NCBI GenBank assembly: GCA_907164885.2
Contig: OU015495.1
Span: 97,445,332-97,509,331 of the forward strand
Source: Dolomedes plantarius
Taxonomy: Eukaryota > Arthropoda > Arachnida > Araneae > Dolomedidae
DNA length: 64,000 bases
Reading direction: 5' to 3'
In this document: positions 33,991 through 48,511 of the stretch, piece by piece
Layout: each line of letters opens with the position of its first letter
Numbering within the stretch: position 1 is the stretch's first letter
Notes under the pieces: model-generated
Databases searched by the model: none
The model's input: only the letters and a program-made list of their open reading frames with translations
Told to the model about the DNA's origin: nothing
Translations under genes and position numbers: made by a program

Positions 33991-36271
33991 AATAAAAATA
34001 AGGTAAATAAGAACCTTCGTAACGCGTCAGGCATAAATTCAACACAAATATTTCAGCTGGGAACCCATGCTCCCGGAGTTTCGGAAATTCGAATGTGTGT
34101 AATCTGTTTTATGCTCCGGTGCTGCGAATATTTTATACGTGTCAACTGCATATGGAGGAATCTCAAAAGTGACTGAAAATAGCGGTATAATGCGATGTTT
34201 CCTGCGAACCACAGGAGCGAATGATTCTCAGTCGGGATATGTTTTTAAAAAAGTGCTAGAGGAGGGGAAAAAACAGCAACTGAAAACATTGTGACATGTC
34301 CGTTGGATCTGAAATTTTACACAGAGGGGACTCTCGGAAAATCTATTTTTAAATTTCTTCGAAAAATTATAGATAATTCAGATAATTGAAATTATCCTTT
34401 ATAGCAGAGTGTTTTACAAATTAAAGAAACATATATCAGAATATTGCGTTTCCAAACACATTTTTAAAAATAATTTCCTTATTGGGAATTTCACATAGAA
34501 ATATGTCTATTTCAAGACTAAAGAAAAATTAATAGACTTTAAAAAAATTATAAAGGGAAAATAATTCTATGGAGTTATGGCAGATGTTGATATGTCCGAA
34601 AAATTCAATTTTATGTTTTAAGATATGTTTAAAAATTAGCTCTTTGATGTGGCAAAAGCTGGTAGTGGAGTTATGAAAAAATACTAAGTTATTCTTAATT
34701 TGGCAAAAGTTGATGTTTACTTTTTTTCTAAACCCACCCCAAAATATTAGTTCCTAATTGAAAAAAATATTTTCATTGAAGACCAGCCATATGCTTGAGG
34801 TTGAATGTGAGTACTAATTAAAGAGTATTTGGACTGAAAAACTTAATTAAGCGACTTTATATTTCACAACAATAGTTTCTTTTTTAATTTGCCGAAAACG
34901 TGAAACAATGACATATCAACATCTTCCATAACGCCCCAGAATTATAAATGGATAAATTTTAATCAAATCATTATTTCGGATTGCCTACAATATGTTTGTA
35001 CTGGATAGAGAACATAAATAAAATATTTTTCAATGCCAATAGTTAATTTCCCACGAGAGTTAAAATTCAAATTTTTAAGTACCTGATAAATGAAAAAAAT
35101 TACTTTTCAAGAAAAAAAATTGACTTAACATTTTATATAATATTTATTAAACGGAATCAAAATTTACCTTTTTATATAATATTTATAAACAAAATTAAAA
35201 TTTAACTTTTTGTATAAAATTTTAAAACGGAATTAAAATTTACCAGTTATTTTAGATCATTTAATCTGTTACAGTTATGTGAGTGAAATTTTAATTCATT
35301 TTTTCCTTGCTGTATGTAAGATATGATTACAGTAATCCAGTCATCAAAAGTAAAAATATGGTTTATAACTCAATAAAATTTATTTACTTATTTTATGAAT
35401 TTTAAACTCATTTTATGGTTAATTAGTTTTATAATCTGTTTTTAATAAAAAAATAATATAAATGTTAATATTAGATATGACATAGTAATAAATTAATATT
35501 ATAAGTTTTCTTTGTTCTCGGGAAAATAGCGTGCCGTATTGAAAAAATCTTTAATAAGTTATAAAAATAGGTTGAATTTCAATACATATTTATTATATTG
35601 AAGAAACTGTTCAGCTTTTTAAATTAAATAAAAACAGTGGAAAATGTGTTTTCCTAACTTTGCAAATTTTTTATGATATCCATGTATTTAATAATTACAA
35701 TTCCCAGAAAATTATAAAAATCCTGTCTACATAATACAGTCCTAGAAAAATATACTAAGATTGGGCTTTTATATTTTCACAAAAGTTTAATCGAAATAAT
35801 TTTATTGTTTTATAACTCCAAAACGGTGGCTCCTATGTTAGGTTACATGGAACGATCCCTAAGGGTACGAGGGGAAATATGGAATATAAATTAATTGTCG
35901 AAAAAGATGCATATGTCGGTATAGTAAACGGTATTATACGGTAAAAAAGTTTACGGAAGACTGTTTTCCATAGGTTCCAATTTCTCATTAAATCTTGCTC
36001 TTTACTTTTGGAAAACAACACGTGAGGTTCTGTTTAAGAAGAGTAACGTAATTGTATTTATAAGGTAAAGAAGCCAACTTTTGATTGCTAACGATACATG
36101 AAGAATTATTTTTTTGTTACGTTTAATGTTACTCTGCAGTATAATCTCAAAAGGTTACGTTGTCCAGGACGGTCAGTCCATACGACAAAGTGTCAAACTG
36201 GAGACCGCCGCTGAGTTGGAAAACCTGCAAACTCAGCAGAGTGTTGATTTCCCCTGGTCGGTTTATGAATA
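33991..36271. other. Non-coding AT-rich stretch
   Basis: About 34978-35127 is a diverged duplicate of 38901-39051 (separate entry). About 36140-36270, left of the transposon, is GC-richer but has no recognised gene. Confidence 0.45.
34978..35127 (+). repeat. Dispersed repeat R2, copy 1
   Basis: Shares with 38901-39051 the words AATATGTTTGTA, AATGCCA.TAGTTAATTTCC, CGAGAGTT and a final ATTACTTTTCAAGAAAAAAA, in the same orientation. Confidence 0.7.
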
Positions 36272-37538
36272 CAGGAGGTCGTTTGCATTTTATGGAAAAG
36301 ATTTCAATAGTTACGTTTTATGTACAAATGCCGTATTTTATGCGGTGATTTGCTTCTATCTGATACCCATGGTTCTTGAAAATAGCTCTAGCTCGAATTT
36401 TCCATAAAAGTGAATTTTTACTTAGTACTGTTATGTCAGTTTTACCTCATTCCTCTTAGACCCTTTTCCAAAGTCTGTTCAATGTTCTTGGATGCCATTT
36501 TCCTAAGGTTCGTATTAAAAAACTGAAATCGCAAAAGTCCATTGGAGAATAGTCAGGTAATTTTACAGGTAGTTCATTAAATGGGATGCATTTTATTCTT
36601 GTTTCTCATTCTTTCTTTGCTAAATAAGCGGCAGTTGATTTAGACGTGTGATTAGAGGCTTTGTCCATATGAAGCTCAACTTTATCAATGTCCTATCCAT
36701 ATAAGGCTGGAATTTCTTCATCAAATATTGGTTCTAAAATATTCTGGATAGTAGAGTGAATTAATTTTGGCTTTACTTGAGACTTTTTTTTATTTTTAAT
36801 TTGCCGTTGTAACAAAATCCTGCTATTATCATGAAATCCTTTGAGAACTTTTCTGTACACTGACGCAGCCATTTCGTACGGTCATTCCCGTCAGTTGAGC
36901 AATAGAAAATTGATCTCTTTTTTTATTACATTCCCTTAAGTACAACCATGCCCAATCGAGTGTTACCACAATTTTAATTTTTCAGCAGCTAGGTGTTATT
37001 CATATAATTTTCTACAATTTGTTTTCCTTTCAGCAATATTCTTTGGAAAAAGCAGATGAACTTTAGGTTTAAACATTTTTTTTAACTTCAAATATTTATG
37101 AATGATTTTACTTACAGTGTCAGGAGACATTCCTAGTTTCGATGCAATGGATCTTTGAGTCGGCGTATTTTTTTTTAGTATCGGAGACTTCACTTTTTTG
37201 ATTTTTACCTGCGTTTGAACAGTCTTAGGATGAGGTTTAGTAGTCGTGTTTTCCTTTTTACTTTCAGTTCGATTTTTCCCCTTTCAAATTTAATATATTA
37301 TAAATACCTTTTTTTGAAATGCCATAACTGCAATTTTTACACCGTTTTATAATTTGTTGATACGAATATTTCTCCCCGGAAAGTGCAGTTACGTAACCTT
37401 CGAGTTATCTATCAATTTTAGGAGTCATTTTCAAACAATAGCAGACGATTATTCTGAAGTTGCCAAATTGTTATCTGAAAAGGCAAACGCCAAAAACAAA
37501 TTACAAAATTGGTTCCATAAAGTGCGAACTACCTTCTG
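36272..37538 (-). mobile_element. DDxD Tc1/mariner-superfamily transposon, copy 1
   Basis: TIRs start CAGGAGGTCGTTTGCATTTT (left) and, inward, CAGAAGGTAGTTCGCACTTT (right), with TA at 36270-36271 and 37539-37540. Length and gene layout match 57420-58719, which has better preserved ends. The gene lies on the minus strand and is broken. Confidence 0.85.
36318..37428 (-). pseudogene. Tc1/mariner-superfamily transposase relic (copy 1)
   Basis: The probable start codon is at 37428 (MTPKIDR, then an in-frame stop). It reads through a basic linker into a clear HTH at 37193-36996 (MKSPILKKNTPTQRSIASKL, GMSPDTVSKIIHKYLKLKKM, FKPKVHLLFPKNIAERKTNC). Further left the catalytic core is recognisable only in fragments, ending in NHGYQIEA before a stop at 36318. 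Stops and shifts occur throughout. It is a paralogue of the gene at 57459-58574. The family's third catalytic residue is Asp as far as I recall. Confidence 0.8.
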
Positions 37539-37540
37539 TA

Positions 37541-39419
37541 GTACAGGTCTGGGCATCGGATGGACAGTACAGATCTGCCGACCAAATTGGGCAACCCGGG
37601 GTCCCTGCGGTATTAAAGTATGCCCCCGGGCCTTTTTTTGTACTCTGCAGTATAAAAAATAATTTCTTTAATTTTTAAAATAGCACAACTTTAAATAACA
37701 AAATAATATTTTAAATATAATAATGCATGTATCTATAACATCAAATCAGAATCTTATTAAAGAAGATCACAAATTCACAGAATATTAAAATTTTCAATAA
37801 TTTTTCAGACATTAAACACAAACATCTATACACATACACTTTATCATAAGGTATATTCTAGTCTACCGGACCACAATGCCATTTGATCATCTTTAAGCAT
37901 TTGGCGGTAAAGGTTGTTACATTTGTAAGCAATTCCGACGAGGTTACAGTTTATAAAAGGATTATCTCGTGCAAATTTTATGCAAAACGCATAAACGCTG
38001 CTCTGGCATTAAACAATTACCAAAATTTTGCAAACTACTTTGCATACACGCATTTTAATATCCCCGTACTAGCAAACAGTGTTATTTAAAAGAAAGTTAA
38101 ATAATTATGTAATATTTAATTACTATCTTTCAACTGAGAATATAAGACATCGTAGTTTTCACTAGATTGTTTCCACGTCCAGTGGTCATAGAAACATTTG
38201 GCTGTGCAACTCACCTTTCGAATTACGCAAATCCCAAAACCTACCAAACAAATACACTGCTCCACTTTTGTGTGAAAGTCCTCTTACATAGTTATTCAAT
38301 TTGAATCTCTCAACAATTAGCTGCGAATACTACTGCAGGCACACAACAACGGGAGAAACTTTCGACTGCCTCCGCACAGCAATGTGAATTAATTAATTTT
38401 CAACCCCATTATACAGTAGAGCTTGAAGTCACTTCACATCTGAATAGAATTAGAGAGGCACCATAGCATTATATGTGAATGCTGTTTCCAATTATCGTTT
38501 GAATAACTGCCAGGAAGATTTCAGCGCTAATGATAAACTGGAAAGGATTTAATGACGAAAACAGGGCACGGCTGCGTCAGCTGCGACGAATGATTATTCG
38601 GTAAAAACTGTTTTCTCTTCCGTCACGACGATAAAGTGAGTTTCCTTAATTTAATGTAACCCAAAAAATATTCGAAGTTTAAATCTGAGATAAAGATATG
38701 CCGATTGGAAAAAATATTTGTATAAGGCCTGAAAACACATGTCGCGGGTTCTAATTTTCAAGATCGTAATTTAAAAATGTGTTGAATTAATAATTAGCTA
38801 TCAATTTGCTTAAAAAATGGTAAAGGAAGAAATCAAATTCTTTATGCCATAAAAATTTAGAAAAAAATCAGAAAATTATATTTTAATAAAATGAATATTA
38901 CTGATCGCCTAGAATATGTTTGTATTTGATAGCGAACCTAAATAAAATATACCCCAATGCCATTAGTTAATTTCCCTCGAGAGTTGAATTTAAATTTTCA
39001 AGTACCTGACAAATGAAAAAAAAATTACTTTTCAAGAAAAAAAAAGATTTAATTTTTTCTATGTTTTTGAATTTGTTGGAAAAGATGCCTCAATACGACA
39101 AAATTACCTGTAAAATTTCACAACTGAATACGACTTTTGTAATCCTTTAAAAAACTTAAGCCACCTGTTAACTAAATTTTTTCATATATTTGGCTTTCGT
39201 TTTGGCATAATTTCGTCCAAATTGTTAAACAGAAACAGCACTTCATTACAAAAATGCTGCTGTTTTTCTCTTCTATATAGAGATTTGAAAATTTAATTCT
39301 TGTAGTAATAAATATCAAGTACAAAATATTATACATACATATATGTGAACCCATTACATATATGTAAATATGATGTTCCAAAATTCATGCATATATATGT
39401 GACTCTACTGATCCTCGCC
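37541..39419. other. Non-coding stretch
   Basis: A GC-rich block follows the transposon (37541-37640) with no recognised gene; R2 copy 2 lies at 38901-39051. Confidence 0.4.
38901..39051 (+). repeat. Dispersed repeat R2, copy 2
   Basis: See copy at 34978-35127. The two lie 3.9 kb apart with transposon copy 1 between them. Confidence 0.7.
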
Positions 39420-40338
39420 CAATTTATCGAGCATTAGTGGAATGTGTTCAATTAAATAATCCAATCAACATAGACGCTATCAAGCTGTAGGATTTAAAGC
39501 AATTAACTAGAAACGTCCCGTACCAATCAGCGCAAGAAACGTTTGGTGAATTTCCGCATCATGGCTGTGGGATGCTTCAAAAGTACTCAGAGGAGTAACT
39601 GCATATTAAACAGGAAGACCTGTGGAATGCACTCGATATTCGGTACTAATGGAATGTGCCCGATATCGTAAATGGGGAATGTACTCAGTGGAATGCGCTC
39701 GATTAAATAGTCCAATCCACATTGACGCTATATATCAAGATATAGGATTTAAATGGATCGCTGGAAACGTCCCGTACCAGTCAGCTTAAGAAACGTTCAT
39801 GCTTTATCACTCTGGGGTGTTTCATATGTACCCTTCAGATGAGTAACTGAATAGAAGTATTAAACAGGAGGACCAATGGAATGCACTCAATGAGCGATAT
39901 TAATGGAATTTGATTGATATCTTACATGTAGACTGTACTCACTGGAATGTTCTCGAATAAATGGCCCACTCCCCATTCACGCTATCCATCAAGAGGTGAT
40001 TAGATGAATTATTGGGGACGTTTCGTACCATTCAGCTTAAGAAACTTTTCAAGGCCTGCCGCACACCGAGAAGGCGCGTGTCTGAAACATACATGTCACA
40101 TACAAGTTGCATTGAAAAGACAGATATTTCTCCGCCGACTTCTTACAATAGTCAGACTGCCGACTGCCTGATTAGTGTAAGGTTGAGTGACATGGTCCCG
40201 ATAAGCGATACTAAAAGAAAGTACTCGATATTGTAAATATAGAATGTACTTAGCGGATTGTGTTCTATTAAACGATCAAATCCACATATCCACATCCATA
40301 TTTCAGGTGATTAGAGAAATTACTGGAAAAGTCTTGTA

Positions 40339-41010
40339 CAGTGGAGTCCCGATAATCCAAACTTCGGTAATCCGAAAGTCCGCTTAATCCGAAACCAAAA
40401 GTCAAAAAGAAATAAAGTCGCAGTAAAAGCACAGTGATACTTAGTAATGTAAAATATATTTCTGAAAATTACAAGAAAATTCGAAGTTAGACAATGTACT
40501 GAACTAATTATTACTGAACTACATTTGTTTGAAAAAAAATCTATTAATTTTTTTTTTGTCAAAGAGAAGAATACCCCTCCCTTGGAGCCAAATTACGTAG
40601 CGCTACATCAAATGCAGCCGTGGCGTCTGAGTGGGATACACTATGCTCGCTGTTACCGTCTGCTTCACCTTCACTCTCGTCTGAGTCATTGACAGGTTCT
40701 TTCAAATCTATTTAAACAATCTACTGATCGTCTAAAATCTTACACTGTACTGTACGAACAACTTAAACTCTACTGTACTGTAGTAGGTAGTGTTCCGCTC
40801 TGTTATCACCCTTTGCGTCCCAAGATTTGGTAATGTTTAGACAGGCCTTATAAAATAAACTGTTAATTACACGAAATATGTAATATTTATGTAATCACAT
40901 GTTATTATGTAATTTAAGTATATTTTAAGAAGGATTTCACTTAATACGAAAAATTCGTTAATCCGAAAAGGGTCTGGTCCCAATCATTTCGGATTATCCG
41001 GAGTCTACTG
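40339..41010 (-). mobile_element. Tigger/pogo-like element, internally deleted
   Basis: The ends are CAGTGGAGTCCCGATAATCC and, inward, CAGTAGACTCCGGATAATCC, classic Tigger-type termini, with TA at 40337-40338 and 41011-41012. Subterminal TTCGGATTA motifs recur. The interior keeps a short C-terminal piece of a transposase on the minus strand. The insertion site is verifiable because uninterrupted units of the tandem array preserve the empty site. Confidence 0.9.
40572..40707 (-). pseudogene. Tigger transposase C-terminal tail fragment
   Basis: About 45 codons: DLKEPVNDSDESEGEADGNS, then HSVSHSDATAAFDVALRNLA. An acidic stretch followed by an AAFD.ALR motif is typical of the C-terminus of Tigger/Jerky proteins. 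Immediately upstream in frame is a stop, and no DDE core remains in the element. Confidence 0.65.
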
Positions 41011-41110
41011 TACCAGTAAGCATACGTATGAGGCGTAAGAATAATTCATGCTTCCTTACTCTGAGATCTTTCAGAAATGCCCCATCAGAAGCAACAGCCT
41101 AATAAGTAGA

Positions 41111-41547
41111 AGGACTTTCCTTTCATTATGTTCATTCAAAAGGCTCCGGGAGAATATTTTCTCCCTAACTTTCTGGGAAATTAAACTTTAATGCTCTATA
41201 GCATGTGATTAGGCACATTTATTCAAGTAGCCCTACGTCTGCAAGCATAGAAAATAATGATACGAAAACTGTTATGAATATTATAAAGAGACAGAAATTT
41301 CAAATAATGCTGTTGCTATTTATAGCAATTTTGAAACTTAATCCAAATAATCTGAAAGTTTTAAGTCCCAAATAATTTGGAACTTCATCCCAAATATTTC
41401 AAATAATGTTATATCATGTTATGTTATTCATTGTCTTAGATGTTTATTAACTGTTATGATTCTCTGTATATATGTTCGCATTCAGGTATGCGTAGAAAAA
41501 AATCTTCGGTTGTAAAGTATTACCCCCTTTGTGTTCTAAACTACCTT
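41111..41547. other. Non-coding stretch
   Basis: Nothing recognised. Confidence 0.4.
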
Positions 41548-41969
41548 TAAGGCTGATGTGTACTAACGCAATTGCATTCGCTCCCCTCAATGTTAACCTA
41601 TAGAGAAAATGTGTCCAAGGATTGCCGACTTGTGTTGAAAGATTTTTTTTTAATGTACTCCGTAATAGAGAAAGAAATGTTGCACCATGAGTCATTTTTC
41701 GTTAAAAAAATGCAAATGATATTTTAAAATTTAAATTATTCGGAGGGAAAAATCTGGTACAGTGTGTTTTAAACGCTCTTAAATTCTTTTGGGGAACGAA
41801 ATTTATAAAAGGAATCCTGTTGCAAGGTGCAGAAATTTTAAGGCTATCTGAAAATACCATTTTCATTGGATTACCATCATTAATGTAGCTGGAAATAGCG
41901 AACAAATTTTCTCCAGAGTTTAACACTGAGGGGAGAAAATCCAATAGGGTTAGTACACAGGAGCCTAAG
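41548..41969 (-). mobile_element. TIR repeat T1, copy 2
   Basis: The ends AAGGCTGATGTGTACTAACG and, inward from the right, TAGGCTCCTGTGTACTAACC are inverted, with about 60 bp of recognisable TIR (CTCCCCTCAATGTTAAC against CTCCCCTCAGTGTTAAA). The right-hand part matches 14369-14670 in reverse. No transposase found. A short frame (41702-41944, minus) is probably incidental. Confidence 0.65.
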
Positions 41970-44286
<2,317 letters not shown>

Positions 44287-44460
44287 GGTGATGACCGGTG
44301 ACTAGAGCGCTAGCATTCAATTCAGTTTTTGTGGGTTCGAGTCCCACTGTTGGCATGGGTGTTTGTAACCGTTCGCTATCGGGTTTAAGCAGTAGGCCCC
44401 GGTTAAATAAGCCTTCGTGCAGCAAAAAAGGACATCAAAGCCAACCCAGCCAAAACTCAA
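44287..44460 (+). mobile_element. tRNA-derived SINE, family B, copy 2
   Basis: Head with GACTAGAGCGCTAGC, a perfect B box GGTTCGAGTCC (44334-44344), then GGGTTTAAGCAGTAGGCCCC and TGCAGCAAAAAAGGAC. Possible 13-bp target repeats with two mismatches are CTCAAACCATATT and CTCAAAACATTTT on either side. Confidence 0.75.
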
Positions 44461-44511
44461 AACATTTTACATTCATTGTGAGAAACAATTATTTATAAAA
44501 ATCAAAATATA

Positions 44512-45922
44512 CACTGCTGGCCACTGTAAATGCAACACCCTGAAGGAAACATGCAAATAACATGAAATTTACAAAGATGCATTAGCGGAGGTGAGATATG
44601 CAAATGATTAGAATTTCAGCGCAGACGCAAGTCATGCGCGCCTGTGGCGCCACTTCAAAGCGCTATTTAAAGCTTGGAGATTTCGACGATTTCAAGTTCG
44701 GCAATTGTGTTTTTCTTGTGGTTTTTTCAAAAAAAAACTATCAATTATGCCTCGTCGAAAACAGCGATCATCTTTTGATCAAGTATCCGAGTTCGACAGA
44801 GGAAGGATAGTGGCCTACCGAGATTGTGGATTATCTTTCAGGGAAATTGGTAGTCGTGTTGGACGAAACCAAACAACTGTAATGCGGATATGTGATCGTT
44901 GGATGCAGGAGGGTACGACGGACCTGCGTGTTCGATCGCATCCACCTCAGCGCACCACTTCACGTGATGACAGGCAAATTGTGCACATGGCAGTGAAGGA
45001 TCGTTCAGTCACATCACGAACCATAGCACAGCACATGCAGTCTGTAACGCATCATCCAGTGTCTGCGCGTACCATTCGACGCCGTTTACAGCAGAGTGGT
45101 CTGTCCGCAAGACGTCCATTGCTTTGTCTACTTTTGACGCAGAACCACAGACGTCTCCGCCGCCAATGGTGCGATGACAGAAGGATGTGGACGGCAGAAT
45201 GGAATGAAATTGTCTTTACTGACGAGTCACGCTTCTGTCTGCAACACCACGATGGTCGCATTCGAGTCTGGAGACACCGTGAAGAGAGGATGCTGAACAG
45301 CTGCGTTATGCACCGCCACACTGGTCCTGCACCGGGTATTATGGTATGGGGCGGTATTGGATATCACTCTCGCACACCTCTAGTACGCATTGCCGGTTCT
45401 TTAAACAGCCAGCGCTACATCTCCGAGGTGTTGGGGCCAGTTGTCCTTCCTTGCCTTCAGGGCTTGCCCACAGCCATATTTCAACAGGATAATGCGCGAC
45501 CACACGTGGCACGCATTGTCCAACGGTTCTCCTTCAATCGCCAGATTGAATTGCTTCCCTGGCCGCCTCGCTCTCCGGATCTTTCGCCGATAGAAAATAT
45601 GTGGTCCATGGTTGCTCTACGATTGACTCAGTTTCCATCCCCAGCTGCCACAGCAGATCAACTTTGGCAACGTGTGGAAGCTGCTTGGCCTGCTGTACCC
45701 CAAGAAATCATCCAAAGTCTCTTTGAATCAATGCCGAGGCGTGTGGCAGCGGTGATCTCCAACAATGGCGGCTACTCTGGCTACTGATTTTGGCAGGAAC
45801 CACACTTCACAGAAGTCTATAAATTTAATCATTTGATACTTGGTCAACATGTTATCTACAAAATAAATTTTGTCGTGATATCTCTTGTCTTTCTTGGTGT
45901 TGCAATTTGGGTGGCCCAATTT
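44512..45922 (+). mobile_element. Tc1-like transposon with intact gene
   Basis: The left terminus CACTGCTGGCCACTGTAAAT, continuing GCAACACC, starts after TA (44510-44511). The right end, read inward, gives GGCCACCCAAATTGCAACAC but its outermost bases have decayed, so the right boundary is approximate. Encloses a full-length transposase gene. Confidence 0.85.
44747..45787 (+). CDS. Tc1-family transposase, full length
   Basis: 346 codons from ATG 44747 (MPRRKQRSSFDQVSEFDRGR) to TGA 45785-45787. An in-frame ATG at 44705 gives 14 extra residues that do not fit the family. Residues 15-60 form the first HTH (GLSFREIGSRVGRNQTTVMR). A GRPR-like linker is replaced by RSHPPQRTTSRDD, and a second HTH covers about residues 85-120 (SVTSRTIAQHMQ, SARTIRRRLQQSGL). 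The DDE nuclease has Asp159 (VFTDESRFCL), Asp248 (IFQQDNARPHVAR) and Glu283 (SPDLSPIENMW) with 34 residues between the last two, the DD34E spacing. No stop, shift or missing key residue is seen. It would cut and paste its own element at TA sites in the nucleus. Whether it is expressed, and whether the decayed right end can still be cut, is unknown. Confidence 0.95.
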   Translation: MPRRKQRSSFDQVSEFDRGRIVAYRDCGLSFREIGSRVGRNQTTVMRICDRWMQEGTTDLRVRSHPPQRTTSRDDRQIVHMAVKDRSVTSRTIAQHMQSVTHHPVSARTIRRRLQQSGLSARRPLLCLLLTQNHRRLRRQWCDDRRMWTAEWNEIVFTDESRFCLQHHDGRIRVWRHREERMLNSCVMHRHTGPAPGIMVWGGIGYHSRTPLVRIAGSLNSQRYISEVLGPVVLPCLQGLPTAIFQQDNARPHVARIVQRFSFNRQIELLPWPPRSPDLSPIENMWSMVALRLTQFPSPAATADQLWQRVEAAWPAVPQEIIQSLFESMPRRVAAVISNNGGYSGY

Positions 45923-46589
45923 CAAATGGATACCTGTTTGAAAAGTAACAGAAATTCTAATTACCTTTAATGTTCTAACACATGAACTGCATGTCTCGTT
46001 CTATACATTTTTTTAACTTCCAAGTTGTGAGATATAGCCAAAGTTGACTGCCCAAGTCGAGAACACCAAGTCGACTGTTTTTTTTTTACCTATAAATTTT
46101 TCGGAGAATAACTTGTTTACCTTATCAGTCTTGGAAACTTTTTTTTTTGTAAGCATTGCTTGAAGTTTGATTAATATTTGTTCAAGACATGAATTTCCTG
46201 TGTCATACTATTAGTGTATATCTACCTTTTGAAGTAACAGTATCATTATTTAAATATATAAGTATTTATAGAGGAAAGAATTTTCATTATTTTGATCGTA
46301 TTATCACTAACATGTCATTGAAAGGTTGAAATTAATCGATGAACAGACAAAGGTTGAGAAACACGATTATAGAACGCAGTATAAGCACTTTAAACCAAAA
46401 TCAAAATCGTTAATTCGTCCATCATAATTAATCCTTTTACAGGAATATTAAATATGGCATTTCTAAAATCCAATTTTTTTTAAATTAGTTCACTCTTACG
46501 CCCTTTGAAATTTCTTGTGACGTAACTATTAGATCCTTTGTTTAATGAGGTTTTGAAATAATATTTTAAGCTTTTCCTGTCTTCTATAT
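45923..46589. other. Non-coding stretch
   Basis: Nothing recognised. Confidence 0.4.
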
Positions 46590-46595
46590 ACTTTA

Positions 46596-46980
46596 TCATT
46601 GTTCTGCACTTTTTATACACTTTTTAAAATTAATAGTGACATTAAAGAGTCCAATAGCATGACTAGATAATATAACATAAGGTAGTTGTACATTAGGTAA
46701 GGAATAAAATTTTAATGTTTCAATTTTTTCACCCAGTTTTAATGGAAGCATTATATACTGACTTACCTGGACGTTTCGTCCCACAGCTGTAATGTTAATG
46801 TTGCAATTTTTGAAATGTAGTTGGTGATTTTTATTTAATGTGGGTCCTGGTAAAATATTTAGAGTTGAGCCTGAATCGAATAAAATCTGGACTTTCTGTC
46901 CACACAACAGGCTGTCTACTACTGGTACTCAGTCACTGTCGTTGGTTCTCACATTAAAGTTTTTATTATGATTCTGCATT
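46596..46980 (-). pseudogene. Retropepsin (protease) relic of an LTR retrotransposon
   Basis: The minus-strand frame contains CGQKVQILFDSGSTLNILPG, the DSG active-site motif of a retroviral-type aspartic protease, and an ILSSHAIG segment near the end that may correspond to the flap or second conserved block. A TGA interrupts the frame near 46927, just upstream of the VPVVDSLLCG lead-in. No reverse transcriptase follows downstream, so pol is missing or beyond recognition. Confidence 0.75.
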
Positions 46981-46981
46981 G

Positions 46982-47754
46982 TCATTCTTGGCTGAAAGGA
47001 AGGTGCACTGGTGTTGAACCCTGGTCGGGGACGTTGCTGGAAACGGGGCGGATAAAAATTATTCCTCGGTCTCCACTCCTGGTGTTGAAGATCAAAATTT
47101 GGCCAAAACTGTCGGTAATTTCCTGGGTGTTGTTGGAAGCGTGGACTCCAGGCTGGGAGTCTATGGAAAACTGGTAGCTTGGGGGTATAAAAGTCCTTTC
47201 TTCTGAATTTTGCTTATCCAAGAGTTTTAACATGTCTTTTAGTTCATCACAATCTTTTGTCGAACGAAGTTGGAGATCTACTTCTGGGCGTGCGTTTATT
47301 CCTTTTATGATGTAATATTTCTGCTCTTCCGAGGTCATCGCTGCTTTCGAAGCTATTTGCTGGATAGTGTAGTAATACGCTTCGTAAGTTTCTTCCCTTC
47401 CTTTTTTTCGTCTTAACAATTGCTGATGTATATCGGGTTTACTTATCTCCGTCTTAAATTCTTTAAGCAGTTCTGTTTTTAATTCTTCGAAGTTTTAAAG
47501 AGGGGTTTGGATTGAAGAAATAGTTCCACATTTCCGGTACACAGCTTGCGAAAAAATATTATTTTTTGTATAGGATTTAATGTCAACAGTTCACAAACCT
47601 GCTCATATTCTGCTATGTAATTTTCGATTGGCACTTCATTTGAATAGGGCTTTATAAACACATTTACATCTGAAAATCTGACGTGAGATGGCTCGTTATT
47701 TTCACCGGTTAAGTCCACGGGGTGATTCAAATTGGGTTTTTCCTCTTTCTGCAT
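46982..47754 (-). pseudogene. gag relic of a second gypsy-like retrotransposon
   Basis: Two frames join near 47490. The first (47754 leftwards) has VRFSDVNVFIKPYSNEVPIE, NYIAEYEQVCELLTLNPIQK and IIFFRKLCTGNVELFLQSKP, which fit the start of a gypsy capsid. The second continues FEELKTELLKEFKTEI and RRKKGREETYEAYYYTIQQI, the capsid C-terminal block. It is a different family from the gag at 31608-32952. No LTR pair was found around it. Confidence 0.7.
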
Positions 47755-47760
47755 TGCTTC

Positions 47761-48465
<705 letters not shown>

Positions 48466-48511
48466 TGAGGTCTTTCATTGTTATGTAAACTAGCGAACGC
48501 ACAAACAAAGA

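Larger units (their letters stand above)
39420..41110 (+). repeat. Diverged tandem array of ~254-bp units, split by a Tigger element
   Basis: Four units are anchored by AAACGTCCCGTACCAATCAG (39511), its variants at 39765 and 40016, and AAAAGTCTTGTA (40327), giving periods of about 254, 251 and 311 bp. Other shared blocks are TGGAATGTGTTC...AAATAGTCCAATCCACATTGACGC and TTAAGAAACGTTCATGC. Unit 4 is interrupted at its GTACC site by the element at 40339-41010 and resumes at 41011. Confidence 0.8.

Noticed and set aside
45052..45321. Minus-strand frame of 89 codons
   Set aside because: Antisense shadow of the intact Tc1 transposase.
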